Shown in pieces: positions 25,569 through 34,079 of a stretch of 64,000 nt of DNA. The stretch spans positions 124,001-188,000 of the forward strand of contig JAQTYU010000003.1 in assembly GCA_028688145.1 (NCBI GenBank), written 5' to 3'. Numbering within the stretch: the first letter of the stretch is position 1; each line of letters opens with the position of its first letter. The notes under the pieces were generated by a model. It was not told where the DNA came from. It saw nothing but the letters and a program-made list of their open reading frames with translations, and did not search any database. This stretch comes from Thiotrichaceae bacterium (GTDB lineage: Bacteria > Pseudomonadota > Gammaproteobacteria > Beggiatoales > Beggiatoaceae). The translations under genes were made by a program, and so were the position numbers.

Positions 25569-26999
25569 TTAATAAACATCTTTTAGATAACGTCCCGCAT
25601 CGCTGAGGTCGTTCAGATAATCGCTAGCCGCTTCGACGGATAAGCCTTTATGCTGCACTAATAATGCAATTAAACTCTGTTCCACGTCATGGCTCATCGG
25701 TTGTTTTGCGCCACAAACATAGAAATACGCGCCATTGTCCAAAGCATGGATTAAATCCGCACCTAAGGCTGCAACTTTATGTTGTACATAAATTTTTTCA
25801 GCTTGGTCGCGTGAAAACGCGAGATGAATTTCACTTAAAATGCCGCTGTCTAAATAATCTTGCCATTCCGCTTGATACAAGAAATCGTAATGCGCGTGCG
25901 GATTGCCAAAAATTAAGCGATTTTTACCCGAAGCATCGCGGGCAGCGCGTTCTTGAATAAACGCGCGGAATGGCGCAATGCCTGTGCCTGCACCGAGCAT
26001 AATCACTTCCGCGCTGTCGTCTTCTGGCAAGCGGAAATTATCATTGCGGTGAATAAAAAATTGAATTTCATCATCAGCTTGCAATTGCGCCAGATAATTG
26101 GAGCACAAACCATAGCCAATGCTGCCATCTTCTTGTTTATACGTAGAACGCGCCACGGTTAAATGCACTTCATCAGGCGCGGCACTCAGGGCAGAAGCAA
26201 TCGAATATAAACGCGGCACAGGCGTTGAACCATCGGCTTGCGCGGGCAAAATTACCCCCAAAGCATCACCGGGTTGATAGCTGATTTCAGCATCAAAACC
26301 AATTTCAATATGATAGGTTTCACGATCTGAACCCACATCATTTAAATTCACAATGTCTTTAATCACGCCTTTCACGGGCGATAAACGCGAATAACCTGCT
26401 TCAGAAGCGGCGGTTTGATCTTGGGCGGCTTTGGCTAAAACTTGGCTATATACGCCATCAAGATGTTGCGCGTAATCTACATTCAAGGTCACGGTGGCGA
26501 GTAATACCGTCGCGCCTTTTTCGGTTAATAAAGCATCGAGTTTTAACGCTGCACCACAGAATTGACTATACGCAGAATCGCCTAAACCAATCACCGCATA
26601 ATGTAAGCCGCTTAAAGCTTGGGCGGGCAGTGCGTTGAGTTTTTCAACCAAAGGTTTTGCGGCATCAGGATATTCGCCTTCGCCTTGGGTGGAAGTCACA
26701 AAAATCAGTGTGCCTTCTTCTTTAAATTTTTGCGCTTGGGCGCGATTAAAGGCTTGGAGTTTAGTTTTGAAACCTGCATTTTTGGCGGCTTTTTCTAAAC
26801 CTTGGGCAACTTTTTTGCTGTTACCTGTTTCCGTGGCAAAATAAATACTTAAATTTTTGACTTGTTTGCCCGCGCTAATGCCCGTGCTCAAACCTGCATC
26901 GACTAAGCCTTGCACATAGCCTGCGAGCCATAATTGACGCTGCGGGTCTAATTTGCCGACTAACTGCCTTAAATAATCTCTTTCTGGGGTTTCTAACAT
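25569..26999 (-). CDS. cysJ: Sulfite reductase flavoprotein alpha subunit, compact form
   Basis: 476 residues. Moves electrons from NADPH through FAD and FMN to CysI. Order: flavodoxin FMN domain (about 48-190; FATETGNSKKVAQGLE, TSTQGEGEYPDAAKPL, GLGDSAYSQFCGAA), then the FAD/NADPH module with PRLYSIAS, YGLCSNYL, NDNFRLP, LGAGTGIAPFRAF and a C-terminal GRYLKDVY. In E. coli CysJ about 115 residues of helical connecting domain lie between QPGDALGV and PRLYSIAS; here only about 13 residues (ILPAQADGSTPV) lie between them. That explains the short length (about 600 is usual). No frameshift is seen, so this looks like a genuine compact form. First gene of cysJ-cysI. Confidence 0.92.
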   Translation of the reverse strand: MLETPERDYLRQLVGKLDPQRQLWLAGYVQGLVDAGLSTGISAGKQVKNLSIYFATETGNSKKVAQGLEKAAKNAGFKTKLQAFNRAQAQKFKEEGTLIFVTSTQGEGEYPDAAKPLVEKLNALPAQALSGLHYAVIGLGDSAYSQFCGAALKLDALLTEKGATVLLATVTLNVDYAQHLDGVYSQVLAKAAQDQTAASEAGYSRLSPVKGVIKDIVNLNDVGSDRETYHIEIGFDAEISYQPGDALGVILPAQADGSTPVPRLYSIASALSAAPDEVHLTVARSTYKQEDGSIGYGLCSNYLAQLQADDEIQFFIHRNDNFRLPEDDSAEVIMLGAGTGIAPFRAFIQERAARDASGKNRLIFGNPHAHYDFLYQAEWQDYLDSGILSEIHLAFSRDQAEKIYVQHKVAALGADLIHALDNGAYFYVCGAKQPMSHDVEQSLIALLVQHKGLSVEAASDYLNDLSDAGRYLKDVY

Positions 27000-27146
27000 G
27001 GATTACTTCCCTACAATTGTGGAACGCCACGGGTGATTCCCGCTCATTTTAACCAAGCCATGAATAGAACTTAAAAGAATAAAAGAGTATTACTTAGAGC
27101 GTTATTGTTATATGTAAATAACTGATTGATATTACTTATTAATATA

Positions 27147-27391
27147 ACGTCAGTTCGGGATAAGAAAGAGTAGAAAATTTGGTGGTAGGGTGGAATAGCG
27201 TAGCGTATTCCACCAAGAAACGTGATAACTCTAGGTATGACGCAGTTAAATCGATAAGACCCTGATGGTACGGTAGAAGCCTGTAAAATCCTCGCCGCTG
27301 GAGCGTTGGAACGAGACAAGTATCACGCTTCATGGTGGAATACGCTACGCTATTCCACCCTACTACAAAGATTTCTTATCCCGAACTCAGG
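27147..27391. mobile_element. IS982-derived MITE with 8-bp target duplication
   Basis: 245 bp bounded by 21-bp inverted ends (ACSTSAGTTCGGGATAAG type; 19 of 21 bases match) and flanked on both sides by TTAATATA, a direct repeat of the size IS982-family elements make. The ends match those of the IS982-type copy at 56932-57502. The interior holds no transposase but two facing TAGGGTGGAATAGCGTAGCG palindromes, the repeat family seen at 3781 and 47.8 kb. It lies in the cysJ upstream region. Confidence 0.82.
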
Positions 27392-27399
27392 TTAATATA

Positions 27400-27859
27400 G
27401 GGTAATGCACGAAAAATCTTAAAATAACCTAGATAATTACTGAGTCCTGTCCGATACTCAGTAATAGCTCTTTGACACAAGGAGGTTTATACGTTGCTGT
27501 TCATGTTGATACATGGTTTCGAGGTTCTCTCTGCCATGACGGCTTTGAGTGGAGCACAAAGACTTTCTGGCGTTGCTGCTTACGCAGGGAGCTTTCATTG
27601 TGAATCCGATTACACATAAACTTTATTGAAGATGACCCGCCAGTTAAGCAGTGAAATCCATTTTTATCAAAGGGGAGAAGACATTATTATTAATCGAGTG
27701 GTTGAGCTAAGGGCAGTTCCCGCAACGCAAGTATTAATAGTCGCCCAGTGTGCGGGATTTCTATGAGGAGATTGTAACGTACACACGGCTGAACAGTCCG
27801 CAGGTGAAATTCATGGACAGATTCAGCATCGTTTAGAAGGCGTTTTCACGATTACTTCA
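27400..27859. other. Non-coding stretch with decayed coding traces
   Basis: No intact gene. Short frames that look like fragments of old proteins occur at about 27505-27617 and 27680-27840 (for example RVVELRAVPATQVLIVAQC and, in a shifted frame, EEIVTYTRLNSPQVKFMDRF). The source protein is not recognised. Possibly debris from a gene broken when the neighbouring MITE region was rearranged. Confidence 0.35.
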
Positions 27860-28270
27860 TTACTTCACGACTTTCAAAAAGCTCGGGCGTGAAGGTTTAT
27901 TAGGTGTAGTGGGTTTATCAGGTGGGGGCGGTGGCGTGTTGGAATCATCAACATCATCGCCCTCTTCTGGTTGAAAGAACATTCCCTTCCCATTTTCTCG
28001 CGAATACACCGCAATCGCCGCTTTGATAGGCACATACACGGGAAACGGTTTCCCAGAAAAGCGCGCACTGAATTGAATATCTTCATTTCCCAACATCAAA
28101 TTTTGCACCGCAGCCGGGGCAATATTCAGCACGATTTTGCCATCTTCAACGAATTCACGCGGCACAATGACGTGTTCCGCCGTTGCGTCCACGAGTAGGT
28201 AAGGCGTGCAATTATTATCGACAATCCATTCATAGATTGCCCGTAACATATAAGGGCGGGTAGAAGTCAT
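27860..28270 (-). CDS. sspB: Stringent starvation protein B, ClpXP adaptor
   Basis: 136 residues. Delivers ssrA-tagged proteins to ClpXP. The N-terminal substrate-binding domain is clear: TRPYMLRAIYEWIVDNNCTPYLLVDA, then FSARFSGKPFPVYVP and AAIAVYSRENGKGMFF. An acidic/proline linker (about 100-120) leads to the C-terminal tail RPSFLKVVK, which resembles the ClpX-binding motif of E. coli SspB. Lies downstream of petABC on the same strand, a common gammaproteobacterial neighbourhood (petABC-sspA-sspB), but sspA is not seen here. Confidence 0.93.
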   Translation of the reverse strand: MTSTRPYMLRAIYEWIVDNNCTPYLLVDATAEHVIVPREFVEDGKIVLNIAPAAVQNLMLGNEDIQFSARFSGKPFPVYVPIKAAIAVYSRENGKGMFFQPEEGDDVDDSNTPPPPPDKPTTPNKPSRPSFLKVVK

Positions 28271-28378
28271 GCGGCTTACTCCTGCAAGCTTGAGAATAGG
28301 GAAATTGAAAACAGCGGGAAGTGAAAAATGAAAATCCCACAGAAAGTAAGCTTCCTGTGGGATTCAAACATACAAGGC

Positions 28379-29122
28379 TTAGTGAGGAATATCAGCCCAA
28401 TATTCTTTCTTCAATGCGTAGGCAAATACGAAGAAAATAGCGAGGAACAGAATGACTTTCCAACCTAAATCTTGTCTAACCGTCTTAGCGGGTTCGCCCA
28501 CATATTCTAAGAAGTTGACCAGATTACGCACGGTTTGACGATAGTCTGCGGCTTTTTTCGCATCTTTTTCATCAACCAAGGCAACCCCTTTCAACACTTC
28601 ATGGCTATGCCCTTCTGCATCGGTCACTTTTTCAAAGACAGGCTTTTGCCAACCTTGTTGTTCCCATAATACATGCGGCATCCCCACGTCTTTGAACATG
28701 AGGTTATTCACACCCCAAGGACGTGAACTGTCTAAATAGAAGCTGGTTAAATAGGTATATAACCAGTCCACACCACGGGCGCGGGAAATCACGCTCAAAT
28801 CAGGAGGAATCACTCCAAACCATCTTTGACCATCTTTCTTGGACATGGCAATACTCATGGTTTCGCCAACTTTATCCCCAGCAAACATGAGGTTCTTTTT
28901 CAGGACTTCTTCAGGAATTCCTAAATCATCAGCCACACGTTGATAGCGCGAATATTCCGCAGAATGACAGCCCATGCAGTAATTGACAAATGTTTTCGCC
29001 CCCGCTTGTAACGAAGCGCGATCTCTTAAATCGTTATTCGCTGGGGTTAAGGGCAGTTCGCCCGTGTTTGCAAAACTGATGCAAGGAAATAATAAGGCAA
29101 AGACAGCAATCATACGTCTCAT
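28379..29122 (-). CDS. petC: Cytochrome c1 of the bc1 complex
   Basis: 247 residues from ATG 29122. Passes electrons from the Rieske protein to soluble cytochrome c in the periplasm. Signal peptide 1-18 (MRRMIAVFALLFPCISFA); heme-binding CMGCH at residues 49-53; the axial Met region around LMFKDVGMPHVLW; a C-terminal anchor helix (VILFLAIFFVFAYALKKEYW). The start overlaps the petB stop by 4 bp (ATGA); an upstream extension inside petB is not a real N-terminus. Last gene of petABC. Confidence 0.94.
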   Translation of the reverse strand: MRRMIAVFALLFPCISFANTGELPLTPANNDLRDRASLQAGAKTFVNYCMGCHSAEYSRYQRVADDLGIPEEVLKKNLMFAGDKVGETMSIAMSKKDGQRWFGVIPPDLSVISRARGVDWLYTYLTSFYLDSSRPWGVNNLMFKDVGMPHVLWEQQGWQKPVFEKVTDAEGHSHEVLKGVALVDEKDAKKAADYRQTVRNLVNFLEYVGEPAKTVRQDLGWKVILFLAIFFVFAYALKKEYWADIPH

Positions 29123-30339
29123 GGCATCGTCACTCTTTCTGGTACGGGTTTGGTTTGATCCCATTGTGAATATAAAGGCATTAACAAGAAAAATCCGAAG
29201 TAAATCGCGGAAAACACTTGTGCAACCAACGTTGAAACAGGCGTTGAAGGCTGCATTCCTAAATAGCCTAAACCCACAAAGCTGATGACAAACAAAGTCA
29301 ACGCGGTTTTGAAGATAATGCCTTTGTAACGGATGGATTTCACTTCACTGCGATCTAACCAAGGCAATAAGAACAACATGGCAACTGCGCCACCCATCGC
29401 GACCACGCCTAAGAATTTATCAGGCACAGCGCGTAAAATCGCATAGAACGGTGTGAAATACCAAACAGGTGCAATATGTACGGGCGTTTTCAAAGGATCA
29501 GCAGGAACAAAGTTTGCGTCTTCTAAGAAATAACCACCCATTTCAGGCATGTAGAATAATACCAAGCTGAATATGATTAAAAAGCCAGCAACCCCTGCAA
29601 TGTCTTTCACCGTGTAGTAAGGGTGGAAAGGAATGCCATCCACAGGAATATGGGTGACTGGGTCTTTATTTTTCTTGATTTCTACGCCGTCAGGATTATT
29701 AGAACCAACTTCGTGTAAAGCAATGATGTGTGCCACGACTAAGCCCAATAACACGATAGGTAAAGCGATAACGTGTAAAGAGAAGAAGCGGTTTAAGGTT
29801 GCGTCAGCGACCACGAAGTCACCCCGAATCCATAAAGATAAGGTTTCACCGACATAAGGAATTGCGCCGAATAAGGAGATAATCACTTGTGCGCCCCAGA
29901 AGGACATTTGTCCCCAAGGTAACAAATAGCCCATGAAGGCTTCTGCCATTAAGCATAAGTAGAGAAACATCCCGAATAACCACACCAGTTCACGCGGTTT
30001 CTTATAAGAGCCATACATCAAGCCCCGAAACATGTGCAGATAAACCACGATGAAAAAGAATGATGCGCCCGTGGAGTGCATGTAGCGGATTAACCAGCCA
30101 AAATTGACATCACGCATGATGTATTCAACCGAGGCGAATGCCAGCGTTGCATCAGGCTTATAGTTCATGGTTAAGAAAATCCCCGTTAAAATTTGAATAA
30201 CGAGGACGAGTAATGCTAATGACCCGAAGTAATACCAAAAATTAAAATTCTTAGGGGCATAATATTCGGCTAAATGTTCGTTCCATAATTTTGTTAATGG
30301 GAAACGATCATCAATCCAAGAGACTAAACTTTTGATCAT
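29119..30339 (-). CDS. petB: Cytochrome b of the bc1 complex
   Basis: 406 residues. Membrane core of quinol:cytochrome c oxidoreductase, with eight hydrophobic helices. Heme-ligand histidines lie in RYMHSTGASFFFIVVYLHM and SLHVIALPIVLLGLVVAHI; the Qo-site PEWY-like element appears as PVWYFTPFYAILRAVPDK (VWY in place of EWY). Full-length mitochondrial/proteobacterial-type b rather than split b6. Lies 12 bp after petA and overlaps petC. Confidence 0.95.
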   Translation of the reverse strand: MIKSLVSWIDDRFPLTKLWNEHLAEYYAPKNFNFWYYFGSLALLVLVIQILTGIFLTMNYKPDATLAFASVEYIMRDVNFGWLIRYMHSTGASFFFIVVYLHMFRGLMYGSYKKPRELVWLFGMFLYLCLMAEAFMGYLLPWGQMSFWGAQVIISLFGAIPYVGETLSLWIRGDFVVADATLNRFFSLHVIALPIVLLGLVVAHIIALHEVGSNNPDGVEIKKNKDPVTHIPVDGIPFHPYYTVKDIAGVAGFLIIFSLVLFYMPEMGGYFLEDANFVPADPLKTPVHIAPVWYFTPFYAILRAVPDKFLGVVAMGGAVAMLFLLPWLDRSEVKSIRYKGIIFKTALTLFVISFVGLGYLGMQPSTPVSTLVAQVFSAIYFGFFLLMPLYSQWDQTKPVPERVTMP

Positions 30340-30351
30340 GGATTTGCTCCT

Positions 30352-30945
30352 TTAACCTTTGGTATCCACCCCTACCACAATGCGCGAGTCACTGAGATAG
30401 GTGTAGGGTGGGACGACTAAATTGGTGGGGGCGGGTACGCCTTGGAAGACGCGACCTGCTAAGTCAAAGCGTGAGCCGTGACAAGGACAGAAGAATCCAC
30501 CTTTCCAATCCGATCCTAAATTGTGGGCATCGTCGGCTTTAACATAATTAGGAGAGCAACCTAAGTGGGTACAAATCCCAACAACCACTAAATATTCAGG
30601 CTTCAGTGAACGCGTAATCCCTTTAACATACTCAGGTTGTTGAGTGGTTACTTCAGCATTAGGATCACGTAATTTATCGCTTAATTTGGTTAAATCATCT
30701 AAATTTTGCTTAGTGCGTCTAACAACCCAAACAGGCTTACCGCGCCATTCGACTGTTAAACGTTGCCCTGGTTCAAGTTTACTAATATCAACTTCAACAG
30801 GGGCACCGGCGGCTTGCGCTTTTGCACTGGGTTGCCAATAGGCAAGAAACGGTACTGCCGCAAAGACGGTACCGACTCCTCCGACAACCGTGGTCGCAGC
30901 AGTCAAAAACCGACGGCGACTTTTGTTTACGCCTTCTGTACTCAT
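30352..30945 (-). CDS. petA: Rieske iron-sulfur subunit of the bc1 complex
   Basis: 197 residues. A twin-arginine-like N-terminus (SRRRFLTAATTVVGGVGTV) forms the membrane anchor; the [2Fe-2S] ligands are in CTHLGCSPNY and CPCHGSRFDLAGRVF. Transfers electrons from quinol at the Qo site to cytochrome c1. First gene of petABC, which together gives all three catalytic subunits. Confidence 0.95.
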   Translation of the reverse strand: MSTEGVNKSRRRFLTAATTVVGGVGTVFAAVPFLAYWQPSAKAQAAGAPVEVDISKLEPGQRLTVEWRGKPVWVVRRTKQNLDDLTKLSDKLRDPNAEVTTQQPEYVKGITRSLKPEYLVVVGICTHLGCSPNYVKADDAHNLGSDWKGGFFCPCHGSRFDLAGRVFQGVPAPTNLVVPPYTYLSDSRIVVGVDTKG

Positions 30946-31354
30946 CTACTGATAGTCTCCGCTAAAGGGGGTGAATGAAAATTAAAATCTAAACTTTGTA
31001 TTATACAGTAAGCGCGTGGGCAACACCTAGCTTGATGTTAAAATACCTGCAACTTAACTCTTAAATTCTACTATGTAACCCAATGATTTACTAAAGAATA
31101 TTTTCGCCTATTGTGAATAATCCCCAAAAAGAGACTGAGCGTATCATTTCGCGTGACTTAACTAATCAAGACGATTGCATTCAGAAACCCTATAATTTGC
31201 GGTAACAGTGATACATAACAGGCTTATACGCGCGGTGTGGCTTTGAAAAGATAGCTGACAACTGTTATAGCATAGACTTTATTCATTTACTCTAGGCATA
31301 TTATTTGCGGATAATATTGAATTATTCAGTCTAATTTTTTCAAAGGATTATTGT
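30946..31354. other. Divergent promoter region, petABC and lipoprotein gene
   Basis: 409 bp with no supported gene. It must hold the petABC promoter leftward and the lipoprotein promoter rightward. A GATAATATT stretch about 40 bp before the lipoprotein ATG is a possible -10 element. The purine-rich CAAAGGATT before the start is a likely ribosome site. No repeats were seen. Confidence 0.4.
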
Positions 31355-31813
31355 ATGCGTAAATTATTCAGTATTCTCATTCTTAGCACAAGCGTTCTGC
31401 TGACAGGCTGCATTCCCTCTAGTCGTTCCAGTGAAGTGTACGGGCGAGAACAAACCATGAAAGCCAGCGTGGTAGAAATGGGTGTGGTGACTGCGTTACG
31501 TCCTGTGATGATTGAAGGTACGAGGTCCCCCGTCGGCGGCATGGGTGGCGCAGTGATTGGCGCGATTGGGGGCAGCACTATTGGGGGCGGTAGAGGCAGT
31601 GCGGTGGCTGCGGTGTTGGGCGCAATTATGGGTGGTTTGGCAGGGTCGGCGATTGAAGAAGGCGCAACCGCACAAAATGGCGTAGAAATCACCGTGCGTT
31701 TAGACAACAACGGACGTTCTTTAGCCGTGGTGCAAGCTGCTGATGAGCCTTTCCGATTAGGTGATCGGGTGCGCGTTTTGAGCAACCCTTATGAAACACG
31801 GATTTCACATTGA
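31355..31813 (+). CDS. Glycine-zipper lipoprotein (SlyB/Pcp-like)
   Basis: 152 residues. Lipobox LLTGC puts the acylated cysteine at residue 19. A glycine-zipper 2TM segment (about 65-105; GGMGGAVIGAIGG, then GSAVAAVLGAIMGGLAGSAIEE) is typical of SlyB/Pcp outer-membrane lipoproteins. The C-terminal beta domain has VEITVRLDNNGRSLAVVQ and GDRVRVLS, as in SlyB. Thought to help envelope stability. The stop overlaps the TTG start of rsmJ by 4 bp. Confidence 0.85.
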   Translation: MRKLFSILILSTSVLLTGCIPSSRSSEVYGREQTMKASVVEMGVVTALRPVMIEGTRSPVGGMGGAVIGAIGGSTIGGGRGSAVAAVLGAIMGGLAGSAIEEGATAQNGVEITVRLDNNGRSLAVVQAADEPFRLGDRVRVLSNPYETRISH

Positions 31814-32589
31814 TCCGTTTGCCCATTTACACAGAAAATCCCGCTTTCAGCGTGGAAGCTCAAACCATTGCACAACGCTTTAATTTACCCCTGCTCACCG
31901 AATTGCCCGTAACGCAATCGGATGTAAGCCCACAGTTTATTTTGCAATTAAGTGAGCAGGGTTTAGGCGTTCATGATTTGAGCAAGCAAATTGGACGGGT
32001 TGCGGTGGATTTTGCGTCGGCACAATCAGAATATCGGCGATTGCATGGCGGCGGTAAAAGTCAAACTTTGGCGCGGGCGATAGGTTTAAAACATCAAGCG
32101 CAATTAAGTGTTTTAGATTTAACCGCAGGTTTGGGGCGGGATGCCTTTGTGCTCGCAAGTTTGGGCTGTCGGGTGCTCATGGTGGAACGTTCCCCCATTT
32201 TGGCAGCATTATTAGAAAACGCTTTGCAACGCGCCCAACAAGTGGAAGCTGTTGCGCTGATTGCGGAACGTTTGCAATTAAGCCATGCACAAGCCGCAGA
32301 TTATTTAACCCACGCCACGGTGCAACCCGACGTGATTTATTTAGACCCGATGTATCCGCATCGGCAAAAAGCCGCCTTGGTGAAAAAAGAAATGCGGGTA
32401 TTGCGTGCCGTGGTTGGCGATGATGAAGATGCGGGAGAACTCTTGCCCTTGGCAATGAATTTGGCGCGGTTGCGGGTGGTGGTGAAGCGTCCGAAAACTG
32501 CGCCTACGTTAAATAGCCAGTCGCCCACACTGAGCCTTGCCAGTGAAAATACGCGCTTTGATATTTACGTGACTAAAAAAACGCTTTAA
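31810..32589 (+). CDS. rsmJ: 16S rRNA m2G1516 methyltransferase RsmJ
   Basis: 259 residues. SAM-dependent N2-methylation of G1516 in 16S rRNA. Seen: DLTAGLGRDAFVLASLG (SAM motif I), an acidic motif II loop MVERSP, and the YLDPMYPHRQKAA motif (DPMYP is distinctive of RsmJ/YhiQ), plus LRVVVKRP near the end. The start is TTG, sharing TTGA with the stop of the upstream lipoprotein gene, so the pair is probably coupled. Confidence 0.92.
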   Translation: MIRLPIYTENPAFSVEAQTIAQRFNLPLLTELPVTQSDVSPQFILQLSEQGLGVHDLSKQIGRVAVDFASAQSEYRRLHGGGKSQTLARAIGLKHQAQLSVLDLTAGLGRDAFVLASLGCRVLMVERSPILAALLENALQRAQQVEAVALIAERLQLSHAQAADYLTHATVQPDVIYLDPMYPHRQKAALVKKEMRVLRAVVGDDEDAGELLPLAMNLARLRVVVKRPKTAPTLNSQSPTLSLASENTRFDIYVTKKTL

Positions 32590-32724
32590 TTTGTGCAGAT
32601 TTCCCCCCTTTGAAAAAGCATTGGTATCTACGCAAGTCTATAACTAATTGATTATAAATAAACTATATCGTTCATGCCTATTGCGTCGCTCCAGCGGCGC
32701 GTTTATCGCAGGACGCTAAACATT

Positions 32725-33243
32725 TATAGAACCGATTTGAAGTCTTGTGTAAGATGTAAAATATGAGGGATAGAGAATCAAAGCGAGATAAAATAAGTCC
32801 TTATTCCAGTAGTCTGACCGATGCAGAGTGGGCAATCGTTGAAATCTTGTTAAATGAATTATTACCCAAGAAAAAACAAACTTGTCCTCAGAAATGGGGC
32901 TATCGTCTCCTGTTCGATGCCATGCTTTATCAACTCAAAAATGGCTGCAACTGGGCAGAGCTCCCCAAAGACTTCCCACCGTATTCAACAGTCTATTGGC
33001 ATTACAAACAATGGCGGGCTACGGGTGTCATCATAATGGTGGATTCCCAAGCGGTGAAAAACACCTGTCTCGCCAGTCTTCAAAGCATCGGTAGTCGAAC
33101 GTTCCAATGCTTGGGTAGAGAGATGTAAGTCGTTAGTTAAGAACTTTGAGCGCAGTCTTGAGAACGCTAATACCAAACTGTGCTTTATCAGGCTTATCAT
33201 TAAACAACTCGCTTCTCTTTAAAAACTCCAAATCAGTTCTATA
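32725..33243 (+). mobile_element. Internally deleted IS5-family element (DUF4096 type), copy 1
   Basis: Bounded by inverted ends TATAGAACCGATTTG and AATCAGTTCTATA. The plus strand encodes an IS5-family N-terminus (LTDAEWAIVEILLNELLP, then CNWAELPKDFPPYSTVYWHYKQW) from 32763, then jumps to VIIMVDSQAVKNTCLAS and, after more lost sequence, to the C-terminal RSLENANTKLCFIRLIIK. The DDE core is missing, so the element is dead. It faces an inverted partial copy just downstream. Confidence 0.85.
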
Positions 33244-33260
33244 TTTACTTTAGACTCACT

Positions 33261-33837
33261 TCACACCCAAAAAAACAGTAGAGTTGATAGTGTAGTCTTT
33301 CCGCTCTCTCGGGTTTTCTCCCTGAAATAATCGAGGGGCTGCTTGAACATCTCAATCAAACCTACGTCATCACTAATATTGGCTTTTGTACAGTGCGTGA
33401 ACAAGGGAAAGCCTAAACTATCCACCGCTAAGTGTCTTTTAATACCATGGGTGGCTTTGTAAAAACAAAAGCCCTTGCTTTGAAGACTGGCGAGACAGGT
33501 GTTTTTCACCGCTTGGGAATCCACCATTATGATGACACCCGTAGCCCGCCATTGTTTGTAATGCCAATAGACTGTTGAATACGGTGGGAAGTCTTTGGGA
33601 AGGTCAGCCCAGTTGCAGCCATTTTTGAGCTAAAGCATGGCATCGAACAGGAGACGATAGCCCCATTTCTGAGGACGAGTTTGTTTTTTCTTAGGCAATA
33701 ACTCAATTTAACAAAGTTTCAACGATTGCCCACTCTGCATCGTTCAGACTACTGGAATAAGGGCTCATTCTTATTTAGCTTTGATTCTCTATTCGGCATC
33801 TTTTACATCTTACTAAAGATTCCAAATCGGTTCTATA
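33261..33837 (-). mobile_element. IS5-family element (DUF4096 type), inverted copy 2, truncated
   Basis: Starts at the right with the same terminal repeat (GATTCCAAATCGGTTCTATA at 33818-33837) and reads leftward through the DUF4096 N-terminal region (broken by stops), then VIIMVDSQAVKNTCLASLQS and GFCFYKATHGIKRHLAVDSLGFP, part of the DDE domain absent in copy 1. It ends about 33261 without the C-terminus or second end. With copy 1 it forms a large inverted repeat. Confidence 0.82.
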
Positions 33838-33840
33838 TTA

Positions 33841-33890
33841 ACGGGGACGTGTCAACAGCTATCGAACTGTTGACACGCCCCGTGCTTTTT
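33841..33890 (+). terminator. Strong hairpin with T-tract upstream of phaC
   Basis: ACGGGGACGTGTCAACAG pairs almost fully with CTGTTGACACGCCCCGT and is followed by GCTTTTTT. It looks like a rho-independent terminator; the GGCGTGTCA part also resembles the end of the IS427-like element, so it may be IS-derived. Confidence 0.65.
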
Positions 33891-34079
33891 TAAATTCAAA
33901 TTCCTGTTATAGGAACACAGTATAAATTTAGGTTAAACTGTGTGAAAATCTATCCCTGTCCTAAATATGCAAGTAATATACAGGGTGAAATAAATAAGCT
34001 ATATCCTGTGCTGTATTCAGAAAACTTGAATTATTATCTAACAATAATAAACCTCAATCGACTCACCCACGGAGCAAGC

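Noticed and set aside
31348..31785. Proline-rich 145-residue antisense frame
   Set aside because: Reverse reading of the glycine-zipper lipoprotein; Gly codons read backwards as Pro.
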